Source: Pseudomonadota bacterium (GTDB taxonomy: Bacteria; Pseudomonadota; Alphaproteobacteria; Rhodospirillales; 2-02-FULL-58-16). Taken from it: a stretch of 5,449 nucleotides of DNA. Position 1 is the stretch's first letter, and each line of letters begins with the position of its first letter. Location of the stretch: NCBI GenBank assembly GCA_022560215.1, contig JADFTO010000182.1:1-5449 (forward strand). The letters are read 5' to 3'. Made by a program: the position numbers and the translations under genes. The notes under the pieces are model-generated. The model was not told the DNA's origin, made no database searches, and saw only the letters and a list, made by a program, of their open reading frames with translations. Below, in pieces: positions 1 through 5,449 of this stretch.

Positions 1-90
1 CACCGAGGCGACGGTGAAGGTGCCGTTGTTGTTGATGGCGGGCATTCCGCCGACGGTGATCTTCATGCCCGCCCTCAGGTTGGCGAAGAC
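1..90 (-). repeat. FlgL insertion repeat copy 4 (residues 603-632 and beyond), cut by window edge
   Basis: The encoded segment has VFANLRAGMKITVGG, then INNNGTFTVASV, where the window ends. The core GTFTV replaces GTYTV. It is preceded by DTIQVKDAFGGAAVA, like copy 3. More copies may follow outside the window. Confidence 0.7.
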
Positions 91-1896
91 ATTCGCCACG
101 GCGGCACCGCCGAAGGCATCCTTCACCTGTATGGTGTCGGTGCCGGCGGCGCCGACATCGGTGAAGGCGAGCTGGGTCACGGCCGTATACGAGAACCCCG
201 TGCCCGTGATCTTGACGGCGGCGGTGTCGTTGGCGTTGGTGACCGTCTCGCCCGTGCCCGGCGCCGGCGACACGGTGAGGGTGGAGCCGTCGGCGGAAAT
301 GGCGTTGATGGAATAGGTGATGTTGTTGCCCGCGTCAGCGCCGGCCACGGTGATCGAATCCCCGACGGCCAGGCCCGGAACGCCGCTGAAGATGCCGCTC
401 AGGGGGGCGGCCCCGCCGTTGGTCTTCACCTGGATGGTGCTGGCCGCGTTGTCGAGGATGACCTGGGTGCTGACCGCGTAATCGAAGAAGGTGTCGCCGG
501 TATCGACCCCCTCGTCGGTGAGCTTATTCGACTCGACGGTGAGAATCTTGGCGTTTTCGTCCCTCGAGAGCACGGTATAGGTGCCGTCGTTTTCCGCCGT
601 GCCGCTGACGGTGATGACTTCGCCGATCTTGACGCCGGCGAAGGAGCCGTCGATGGCCGCCGTGATGGTGTCGTTGGCGCGGCTGAAGGTGATGGTCCCG
701 GTGTTGGCGTTGGTGAGAATGGTGCCGGTGGTGCCGGCGCCGTTGGCGACGTTGCTGGTGGACGTGATGTTGCCGTCGGCGGCGTTGACGGAACTCACGG
801 CGAGGGTGAAGGCGACGCCCGGGACCTTGGCGGTGAGCTCGATGGTGCCGCTGCCGTCCGTGGCCGCGACCGCCCGGACGGGCGTGATGGCGGAATCGGT
901 GCTGGCGTTGATCTTGTCGGCGATGGCCTTGGCGAGAAGGTCGTTGCTGGTCTCGTCGGCGGTCATGGTGAAAACCACGTCGACGCCGTTGATGGTGAGC
1001 GTATAGGTGTCGCCGGCCGACGTGGTGCCGCCGTGCAGCGCCGTTACCGTGTTCTTCTGGGTGGTGGCGCCGGCCTTGTCGGAGAGCTCGAATTGGGCGG
1101 CGGTGGCGGTCTCGGTGGTCAGCATCTCGGTGACGATTTCGATCTTGGTGTTGTCGGCCGATACGCTCTTGACCGTGTAGGTGCCGTCGTTGCTGCTGGT
1201 GCCCGAGACCGTGATCCTGGTCCCGGCCTTGACGTTGGAGAACATGGCCGACGTGGACTCGATGGTGCTGGTCTGGGTGCCGTCGTCCTGGCGGAAGATC
1301 AGGTGCTTGTTCTGGTCCACGAACAGGCCTTCTTCGTTGTTGGTGTCCTTGGAGATGGAGAAATCCGCCAGGTGGGCGTCCCTGGTCGTCGGGAAGTTGA
1401 CGGTGACGCCGTCGTAGATGGACTGGAACGCGGCCAGGGTGGTGATGCCGAGATTGACCGGCCGGGTGTTGTTGCGCCCGCCGGCGAATAGAAACTGCCC
1501 GTTGACCTGGGTGTTGAGGTATTCCTCCATGTTCGTCAGCGAGCGGATGGCCCAGTCCTGGATGTCCTTGACCTGTTGCTTGGTCGCCGTGCCGCTTGCC
1601 GACATGTCCCCGAGCAGCGACTTGAAGTCGCGGATGGTGACGCGCATGGCCTCGACGGAGGTTTCCATGACGTCCAACTGAAGCCCGGTGGTGTCGTTGT
1701 TGCTGATGAATCTTTCCAGGACGCCCTGGGTGTTCTCCAGGTTGACCATGCGCTCGGAACCGAGCGCGATGCCGTCGTAGGTCTGGGACACCTTCCCCGA
1801 CGACAGCTGGACCTGCGTTTCCTGCAGCCGGCGCTGGGTACTGAGCAGGATGTTGACCAGCTGGTTGTTGGCGGCGAGGCTCGCAATCCGGCTCAT
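1..1896 (-). CDS. flgL: FlgL, hook-filament junction protein 2 (HAP3), greatly enlarged; C-terminal end outside window
   Basis: FlgL is the second junction protein, sitting between FlgK and the filament, and is related to flagellin. The N terminus is typical: MSRIAS, QVQLSSGKVSQTYDG (about residues 28-42), a helical region to about 130, and the diagnostic NGQFLFAGG at 132-140. A normal FlgL is about 300-320 residues. Here 632 residues are read without a stop to the window edge, and the conserved C-terminal helix has not begun. From about residue 165 on, the protein is a Thr/Ala/Gly/Asn/Asp-rich, strand-rich insertion with four copies of an ITVxG...GTYTV repeat and one copy of the GDTYxxTING module also found in FlgK. 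No cysteine was seen. The ATG at 1896-1894 has GAGGAAG upstream that overlaps the flgK TGA stop. The flagellin-like start and the position after flgK make FlgL firm; the insertion's role (surface domain, possibly adhesion or stabilisation) is inference. Confidence 0.94.
   Translation of the reverse strand, partial: MSRIASLAANNQLVNILLSTQRRLQETQVQLSSGKVSQTYDGIALGSERMVNLENTQGVLERFISNNDTTGLQLDVMETSVEAMRVTIRDFKSLLGDMSASGTATKQQVKDIQDWAIRSLTNMEEYLNTQVNGQFLFAGGRNNTRPVNLGITTLAAFQSIYDGVTVNFPTTRDAHLADFSISKDTNNEEGLFVDQNKHLIFRQDDGTQTSTIESTSAMFSNVKAGTRITVSGTSSNDGTYTVKSVSADNTKIEIVTEMLTTETATAAQFELSDKAGATTQKNTVTALHGGTTSAGDTYTLTINGVDVVFTMTADETSNDLLAKAIADKINASTDSAITPVRAVAATDGSGTIELTAKVPGVAFTLAVSSVNAADGNITSTSNVANGAGTTGTILTNANTGTITFSRANDTITAAIDGSFAGVKIGEVITVSGTAENDGTYTVLSRDENAKILTVESNKLTDEGVDTGDTFFDYAVSTQVILDNAASTIQVKTNGGAAPLSGIFSGVPGLAVGDSITVAGADAGNNITYSINAISADGSTLTVSPAPGTGETVTNANDTAAVKITGTGFSYTAVTQLAFTDVGAAGTDTIQVKDAFGGAAVANVFANLRAGMKITVGGMPAINNNGTFTVASV
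262..393 (-). repeat. FlgL insertion repeat copy 3 (residues 502-545), diverged
   Basis: The encoded segment has IFSGVPGLAVGDSITVAG, then NNITYSINAIS, then STLTVSP. It keeps the ITVxG strand and the closing hydrophobic strand but has lost the GTYTV core and gained residues before the first Gly. The preceding strand (STIQVKTNGGA) matches that of copy 4 (DTIQVKDAFGGA). Confidence 0.65.
526..645 (-). repeat. FlgL insertion repeat copy 2 (residues 418-457)
   Basis: The encoded segment has FAGVKIGEVITVSG, then NDGTYTVLSR, then KILTVES, preceded by TITFSRANDTITAAI. It lies exactly 200 residues after copy 1 and shares a 14-base identical stretch with it at the GTYTV core (578-591 against 1178-1191). 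Confidence 0.8.
721..1014 (-). repeat. GDTYxxTING module in FlgL (residues 295-392), shared with FlgK
   Basis: This is a stretch of about 98 residues between repeat copies 1 and 2. It begins GDTYTLTINGVDVVFT, continues with a helix-like segment (LLAKAIADKINAS), then AVAATDGSGTIELTAKVPG and VAFTLAVSS. The order of elements matches residues 471-560 of FlgK: nine of the first 13 residues are identical, and the first 30 bases match at 26 positions. The strand-helix-strand order with a central Ile-Asn resembles the flagellin hook IN motif (PF07196); that link is inference. Confidence 0.7.
1126..1248 (-). repeat. FlgL insertion repeat copy 1 (residues 217-257)
   Basis: The encoded segment has FSNVKAGTRITVSG, then NDGTYTVKSV, then a hydrophobic strand (KIEIV). 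It is preceded by a short strand/turn (LIFRQDDGTQTSTI) that seems to belong to the unit. From the Phe, 18 of 26 residues are identical to copy 2. The alternating hydrophobic pattern suggests a small beta-sandwich domain. Confidence 0.8.
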
Positions 1897-1901
1897 GGCG
1901 G

Positions 1902-1908
1902 CTTCCTC
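1902..1908 (-). promoter_or_regulatory. Ribosome-binding site of flgL overlapping the flgK stop
   Basis: The minus strand reads TGAGGAAGCCGCC immediately before the flgL ATG. The GAGGAAG element shares bases with the TGA stop of flgK, and the GAGGA core is seven bases from the start. This suggests coupled translation of the two junction proteins. Confidence 0.65.
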
Positions 1909-4417
1909 ACCCGATCGCCCGGTCGAGGGCGTCGAACATGTTCTGGACGACGGTGATGATGCGGGCGGCGGCGATGTAGGCCTGCTCGAACAGGATGAGC
2001 TGGGACATCTCCTCGTCCAGGTTCACCCCGCGCACGTTGTCCGATTTCAGCTGCAGGCTGTCGGCGAGGGACTTCTGGAGCTCGCGGTTGATCTTGTTGG
2101 TGTTCGACAGGCTGGCGTTCCTGGCCAGGATCGACGAGGCGTACTCGCCGAAGGTGGTGGTGGTGTCGGAAAGCCCGCCCGCCTGTTTGAAGGCGACGGT
2201 GGAATTCAACTTCTCGGCCAGATCATTGATGACCGTGTCGTCGCCGACGCTCCGGAAATACTCGCCGGCGGCGCCGAGGTCGGCGTTCCATTGCATGGCC
2301 CCCCGGGACATCCGGGACGGCGTGGCGATGATGTCGCTGCGCACGGCAAGCACGCTGGCCACCCGGACGTCGGCCACGTGCATGCCCATGTCGGTGAGCA
2401 GGGTGTCGCCCGAGGCCTGGGTGAGCACGAGGTCGATTCCCTTGTCGTGGGATATTCTCAAGCGCACGCCGGAGCCGTCGGGGACCACCTTGGCGGTGAC
2501 GTTGGTGACGTTGTTGGTGATCAGGGTGGCGATCGTGGAAAGGGAGCTGCCGGCGGCGATGGCAAGCGGACTGCCCGTGAGGACGCCGGTGGAGTCGTTG
2601 AAGGTAAGGGTCGCCGCCGTGGTCAGGAAGGCGCTCGCCAGCACGTCCGTCTGGTGGATGTTTTCGGGCAGCCCGTCGACGAAGAAATCGTTGAGGCCGA
2701 GGAAATACGAGAAGCCGCTGACGGTTTCGTCGATGCCGCCGCCGGGGGTGACGACCGCCGAGTTGTCGGCGCTGACGCCGTTGTTGGTCGCCGAGGCCGT
2801 GATGGTGAAGGTGGCGCCGGCGGTGTCCGCGGTAATGGTGATCTCGCCGTCGTTCGTCCCCGCCGCCGCGGTAACGACCGTGTTGATGGTGCCGTTGGCG
2901 TTGATGGCGGCGAACAGGCCGTTTCGGACGTCGGCCAGGGTCGTGTCGCCGCCGCCCACGGTGTAGGTGACCTTGGTGCCGTTGATGGTGACGCTGTAGG
3001 TGTCGCCGGTCTCGACCGTGCCGGCGATGGTGACCTGGGGGAGCCCGCCCGAATTGAAGCCGATGACCGCGTCCCCGCGGGCGCTGCCATCGGCCGACTC
3101 GGTCTCGTCGCGGAACGCCAGGTTGAGGCTGGGGGCGTTGAGCTCGATGGAGAACTTGCCGGCCGAATTGACCGACGCCGTGGCCGCCGACGCCCCGTTG
3201 GCGCGCAGCCAGTCCTGGAGCGTCGCCGCCACCTCCGTGATGGTCCAGGCGCCGTGGGAGTTTTGCGCGCCGCTGCCGTAGATGGCCGACGTCATGATGG
3301 TGTCCAGCGTGGTGGCGGCCTTCTGGTCGCCGTTCGAATCGAAAAGCGCGATGGTGACGTCGTCGGCGCCGTTGGTGGGATCCAGGGTCATGGTCTGGGT
3401 CGAGGGCGAGACGAAGGTGCGCGAGCCCGTCATGGATTGCATGCCGGGGTAGGGGGCGCCCGAGTTGTGGATTTGGTTGAAGGTGTCCCTGATCTGCGCC
3501 GCCATTTCGTCGATCTGGATTTGCAGGTCGGGGAGCACGCTGTCGCGGAGCTCGATCAGTCCCTTCAGTTGTCCCGACTTGATCTCGTTGGTGATGTCGT
3601 TGCCGGCGATCTCGGTGCCGACGAAGATGCCGCCGATGTTGCCCTCGTTGTGGCTGGAGGTGGCCGAGACGGTGCTCGCCGCCCTGTGCGTCAGGGTGGC
3701 GGGAATGTTGTCGACAAGGGTCCTGCCGTCGGAGGTGAAGACCACCACGTCCCCGTCGCCGCGCACGAAGTAGCGGATGTCGATGAGTTCCGCCAGCCTG
3801 TCGAGGGCCTGGTCGCGCTGGTCCTTGAGGTCCGTCACGTCGCGATTGGTGGCGGAGTTGCGCACCAGGGTGTCGTTGAACTCGCCGATCCGGGTGACCA
3901 GGGTGTTTATCTCGGTGACGATGTTGGCGATGGAATTGTCCGCCTGCTGGCGCAGTTCCTGGATCGTCGTGCTCATGGCCTGGAGCTTGAGGGTCGTGTT
4001 CTGCGCCTGGCGCAGGACTTCGCTCAGCTCCAGGGTCTTGTTGGGGGCGATGGCGAGGCTTTCCAGGGCCGCCGTGAAATCGGAAACGATGTGGCTGATG
4101 GAGGCGTTGTCGGCGGGGGCGCCGAACAGGTCCTGCAGGCGGTCGTAGAAGCTCCGCTGCACGTCCAGGGAACTGAAATTGCTCAGTTCAAGGCGCAGGC
4201 TCTTGAGCAGCCCCTCGTCGATCTGGCGGGTGAGTTCCGAAAGCTGGACGCCGGCCCCGGCGCCGTCCACCACCCGCTGTTCGAAATTGACGGTCTTGCG
4301 GGAATATCCCTTGGTGTTGACGTTGGCGATGTTGTTGGCGACCGCGTTCAGGGCCGCCTGGTTGACCAGGAGGCCGCTTTGCGCGGTGCGTAGGGCTTGG
4401 GTCAGGGAACTTGCCAA
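1907..4417 (-). CDS. flgK: FlgK, hook-filament junction protein 1 (HAP1), enlarged, TTG start (836 aa)
   Basis: FlgK is the first of two junction proteins between hook and filament; it is exported through the flagellar channel. The N terminus has the rod/hook-family signature (SGLLVNQAALNAVANNIANV, then NTKGYSRKTV, residues 14-43), followed by a long helical D1 region to about residue 220. The C terminus ends in the conserved amphipathic block with LDEEMSQLILFEQAYIAAA and VVQNMFDAL (about residues 798-832). These ends form the D0 coiled coil. At 836 residues it is about 290 longer than enterobacterial FlgK. The extra length is a Thr/Ala/Asn/Gly-rich, strand-rich central region (about 330-700), including a module shared with FlgL (about 471-560) and a GFSYFLGLNDFFV segment near 567-580. 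I saw no cysteine, which is usual for axial proteins. The start is TTG at 4417: it aligns with the usual M-S-S-L beginning, has AGAGG five bases upstream, and no in-frame ATG lies nearby. The gene follows flgN after 18 bases; flgL follows after 10. Confidence 0.97.
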   Translation of the reverse strand: MASSLTQALRTAQSGLLVNQAALNAVANNIANVNTKGYSRKTVNFEQRVVDGAGAGVQLSELTRQIDEGLLKSLRLELSNFSSLDVQRSFYDRLQDLFGAPADNASISHIVSDFTAALESLAIAPNKTLELSEVLRQAQNTTLKLQAMSTTIQELRQQADNSIANIVTEINTLVTRIGEFNDTLVRNSATNRDVTDLKDQRDQALDRLAELIDIRYFVRGDGDVVVFTSDGRTLVDNIPATLTHRAASTVSATSSHNEGNIGGIFVGTEIAGNDITNEIKSGQLKGLIELRDSVLPDLQIQIDEMAAQIRDTFNQIHNSGAPYPGMQSMTGSRTFVSPSTQTMTLDPTNGADDVTIALFDSNGDQKAATTLDTIMTSAIYGSGAQNSHGAWTITEVAATLQDWLRANGASAATASVNSAGKFSIELNAPSLNLAFRDETESADGSARGDAVIGFNSGGLPQVTIAGTVETGDTYSVTINGTKVTYTVGGGDTTLADVRNGLFAAINANGTINTVVTAAAGTNDGEITITADTAGATFTITASATNNGVSADNSAVVTPGGGIDETVSGFSYFLGLNDFFVDGLPENIHQTDVLASAFLTTAATLTFNDSTGVLTGSPLAIAAGSSLSTIATLITNNVTNVTAKVVPDGSGVRLRISHDKGIDLVLTQASGDTLLTDMGMHVADVRVASVLAVRSDIIATPSRMSRGAMQWNADLGAAGEYFRSVGDDTVINDLAEKLNSTVAFKQAGGLSDTTTTFGEYASSILARNASLSNTNKINRELQKSLADSLQLKSDNVRGVNLDEEMSQLILFEQAYIAAARIITVVQNMFDALDRAIG
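2738..3007 (-). repeat. GDTYxxTING module in FlgK (residues 471-560), shared with FlgL
   Basis: It begins GDTYSVTINGTKVTYT, continues with LADVRNGLFAAINANG, then TNDGEITITADTAGATFTI, and ends in a Gly-rich linker. It aligns along its length with the FlgL module at 721-1014. It sits in the variable, surface-exposed part of FlgK, well away from the D0/D1 ends. Confidence 0.7.
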
Positions 4418-4427
4418 GGGATCCTCT
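4415..4427 (-). promoter_or_regulatory. Ribosome-binding site and TTG start codon of flgK
   Basis: In the 18-base gap after the flgN stop, the minus strand carries GAGAGAGG, then a five-base spacer, then TTG. The residues encoded from this TTG match the expected FlgK N terminus, so a rare start codon is the best reading. Confidence 0.7.
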
Positions 4428-4435
4428 CTCGGGCG

Positions 4436-4873
4436 TTACAGGGTCCGGTCGACGCTTATGGAGACGTTGCGGACGCCGCGGCGGCTGCTTTCCACGGCCC
4501 CTTTCGCCGAATAGGTGCCGGCCCCGGGGCGGCATGACTTGACCGCCTCGGCCACCGAATCCATGACCCGCCGGTTGGCCTCGATGGCGATCTTGAGGAG
4601 CCGCGCGTTCTCGTCGATCAGGCGGTTGACCTTGACTCCGATGCCCGCCAGGCGCTCGCGCAGGTCCGGGTCCACCTGGGCCAGGTCGTCCGCCTGCTCG
4701 GCCAGGCCCTCGACCCGGGACTCGAAAGCCCTGAGCAGGACGTTTTTCTCGGACAGGGTGTCGCCGAGCTCGGCCATGCGCCGGGCTCGCAAGGCCTGGT
4801 TTTCCCGCTCCAGCAGGGTCGCCAGGTGACCGGAGATGACGATCAGGTCGTCGACGCGCTTTTTGGCTTCCAT
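4436..4873 (-). CDS. flgN: FlgN-like flagellar export chaperone (145 aa)
   Basis: This is a short, helical, highly charged protein with heptad-like spacing (RVDDLIVISGHLATLLERE near the N terminus, then RLIDENARLLKIAIEANRRV around residues 85-105) and a C-terminal tail containing YSAKG and ending VSISVDRTL. Length, coiled-coil character and the closing tail fit the FlgN family. FlgN is a cytoplasmic chaperone that binds the C termini of FlgK and FlgL and delivers them to the flagellar type III export gate. Its place directly upstream of flgK and flgL, its expected clients, supports the call. The family diverges strongly in sequence, so the assignment rests on size, helix pattern and context. 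The ATG at 4873-4871 is chosen because a consensus AGGAGG lies ten bases upstream. The open frame continues upstream, but that part overlaps the flgJ-type gene and has no comparable ribosome-binding site. The gap to the upstream stop is two bases. Confidence 0.8.
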   Translation of the reverse strand: MEAKKRVDDLIVISGHLATLLERENQALRARRMAELGDTLSEKNVLLRAFESRVEGLAEQADDLAQVDPDLRERLAGIGVKVNRLIDENARLLKIAIEANRRVMDSVAEAVKSCRPGAGTYSAKGAVESSRRGVRNVSISVDRTL

Positions 4874-4875
4874 GG

Positions 4876-5187
4876 CTATTGGGCCTCCTGGAGTATCAGA
4901 ATTTCCTTCAGGACGGCGTCGGCTATACCGACGCCGCCGGCGCGGGCCATCGCCTTGCCGTACTCGTCCACCTGCAATGTCCGCCACATGTCTTCCGCCA
5001 GGCCCCCGCCGAAGGGCTCCTCGGTGCTCAAGTCGGCGAACAGGGGCTGCAGGAACTGGCCCAGGAAGAAGGCTTCGAAGTCCTCGGCGACCTGGTGGGC
5101 GCGTTCGACGTCGTGCGTCCGCTCCACCCTGGGCTGGGCCCTGGCGGCGAAGAAGGCGTTTTCGGCCTCGAGGGAAATGCCGGCCAT
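4876..5187 (-). CDS. flgJ: Rod-binding protein, FlgJ N-terminal-domain type (103 aa)
   Basis: This small protein matches the rod-binding domain found at the N terminus of enterobacterial FlgJ, which helps assemble or cap the growing rod in the periplasm. Visible family features are the helix with DFEAFFLGQFLQPLFADL (about residues 36-53), the glycine-containing turn EEPFGGGLAEDMWR, the DEYGKAMARAGGVGIAD motif (about residues 74-90) and a final helix. Its 103 residues cover only this domain. The C-terminal peptidoglycan hydrolase domain of the roughly 310-residue Escherichia/Salmonella FlgJ is absent, as is usual in alphaproteobacteria, where a separate lytic enzyme is thought to open the wall. 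There is no obvious signal peptide, as expected for a substrate of the flagellar type III exporter. The ATG overlaps the flgI stop by one base, with a weak AAGG seven bases upstream. The TAG stop lies two bases before the next start. Confidence 0.92.
   Translation of the reverse strand: MAGISLEAENAFFAARAQPRVERTHDVERAHQVAEDFEAFFLGQFLQPLFADLSTEEPFGGGLAEDMWRTLQVDEYGKAMARAGGVGIADAVLKEILILQEAQ
4884..4889 (-). promoter_or_regulatory. Ribosome-binding site of flgN, inside the end of the flgJ-type gene
   Basis: A perfect AGGAGG lies ten bases before the flgN ATG and encodes part of the last residues (QEAQ) of the upstream rod-binding protein. It fixes the flgN start at 4873 and is the strongest ribosome-binding site seen in the window. 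Confidence 0.75.
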
Positions 5188-5449
5188 TACATGACCTTGA
5201 TTTCGGCCTGCAGGGCGCCCGCCGTCTTGATCGCCTGGAGAATGGTGATCATGTCGCGGGGGCCGATGCCGAGGGCGTTGAGGCCGTTGACCAGTTGTTG
5301 CAGGGTGACGCCATCATTGACGATGGTCAGCCGCATGTCTTCGCCTTCCTCCACCTCGATGTCGGTGCGCGCCACGGTGATGGTCTCGCCGACCTCGGCG
5401 AAGGGGCCGGGCTGGGAGACCTGCGCGGCCTCGGTGATGCGGATGGTGA
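5187..5449 (-). CDS. flgI: FlgI, flagellar P-ring protein (C-terminal 86 residues, 5' end outside window)
   Basis: FlgI is the periplasmic subunit of the P ring, the peptidoglycan-level bushing around the flagellar rod. Only its C-terminal end is here: the reading frame is open from the high-coordinate edge of the window and ends in TAA. The visible part has the family's closing pattern: a strand-rich segment with VSQPGPFAEVGETITV, then a linker rich in Glu/Asp (DIEVEEGEDMRL), then the diagnostic tail TLQQLVNGLNALGIGPRDM followed by ITILQAIKTAGALQAEIKVM. The LVxxLNxLGxxPRDxIxILQAIKxAGALQAE block is strongly conserved in FlgI. A GTG inside this stretch is not a start, because the homologous sequence continues upstream of it. 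The stop shares one base with the start of the rod-binding protein gene (TAATG), so the two are probably translationally coupled. The signal peptide and most of the protein lie outside the window. Confidence 0.95.
   Translation of the reverse strand, partial: TIRITEAAQVSQPGPFAEVGETITVARTDIEVEEGEDMRLTIVNDGVTLQQLVNGLNALGIGPRDMITILQAIKTAGALQAEIKVM

Noticed and set aside
1..1248. The repetitive, strongly patterned DNA (frequent ggtggtg and gttgatggtg) as a DNA-level repeat array or regulatory element
   Set aside because: The pattern follows from Thr, Asn and Ile codons (ACC, AAC, ATC) in an open flgL frame. Repeat spacing is irregular and the similarity is clearest at protein level.
14..1491. 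Plus-strand open frames opposite flgL (14-316, 581-1006, 1033-1491, 1181-1417)
   Set aside because: They are antisense to a continuous flgL frame, have biased composition (runs of Val/Pro/Ala or Gly), no family motif and no good ribosome-binding site.
1897..1906. Promoter or terminator between flgK and flgL
   Set aside because: The gap is only 10 bases and is filled by a ribosome-binding site; no hairpin or promoter elements are visible.
1850..4393. 847-codon open frame on the plus strand, antisense to flgK
   Set aside because: It mirrors flgK almost end to end. Its translation is low-complexity Gly/Val/Asp/Arg sequence with no recognisable domain. In GC-rich DNA the frame opposite a real gene often lacks stops. 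flgK itself has clear conserved ends, so this is a shadow.
4874..4987. Upstream extension of the flgN frame to 4987
   Set aside because: The extension is Arg/Gly-rich, overlaps the flgJ-type gene and lacks a ribosome-binding site. The internal ATG at 4873 has AGGAGG at a suitable distance.
4515..5194. Plus-strand open frames opposite flgN and flgJ (4515-4829, 4826-5194)
   Set aside because: Arg/Ser/Ala-rich antisense shadows; the minus-strand genes explain this DNA.
5187..5375. GTG at 5375 as start of a separate 62-residue protein
   Set aside because: FlgI-like sequence continues upstream in the same frame to the window edge, so this is the interior of flgI.

Overview
The window is a fully coding, minus-strand piece of a flagellar axial-structure operon. 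Read in transcription order (from high to low coordinates) it holds: the C-terminal end of flgI (P-ring protein); a small single-domain rod-binding protein (FlgJ-type); a FlgN-like export chaperone; flgK (first hook-filament junction protein, HAP1); and most of flgL (second junction protein, HAP3), which runs off the low-coordinate edge without a stop. No convincing gene lies on the plus strand. No RNA gene, mobile element, CRISPR array, promoter or terminator was seen.

The DNA is GC-rich with strong G/C preference at third codon positions. A FlgJ that lacks the peptidoglycan hydrolase domain, the order flgI-flgJ-flgN-flgK-flgL, and large junction proteins fit an alphaproteobacterium, perhaps Rhodospirillales (Magnetospirillum/Azospirillum-like). 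The taxon is inferred from recall of family features, not from a search.

The genes are packed as one transcription unit. flgI and flgJ overlap by one base (TAATG), flgJ and flgN are 2 bases apart, flgN and flgK 18 bases, and flgK and flgL 10 bases. Ribosome-binding sites are embedded in upstream coding ends or stop codons, so translational coupling is likely. FlgI forms the P ring around the rod, the FlgJ-type protein assists rod assembly in the periplasm, FlgN holds FlgK and FlgL in the cytoplasm for type III export, and FlgK and FlgL form the hook-filament junction.

The unusual feature is the size and content of the two junction proteins. FlgK is 836 residues, against about 550 in enterobacteria. 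FlgL has already reached 632 residues with its conserved C-terminal helix still outside the window, against a usual total of about 300-320. The FlgL insertion carries four copies of a beta-rich repeat (core ITVxG...NdGTYTV). It also carries one copy of a roughly 95-residue module (GDTYxxTING...) that recurs in the variable region of FlgK. The two adjacent proteins therefore share an added, probably surface-exposed domain type. I found no new kind of system beyond this.
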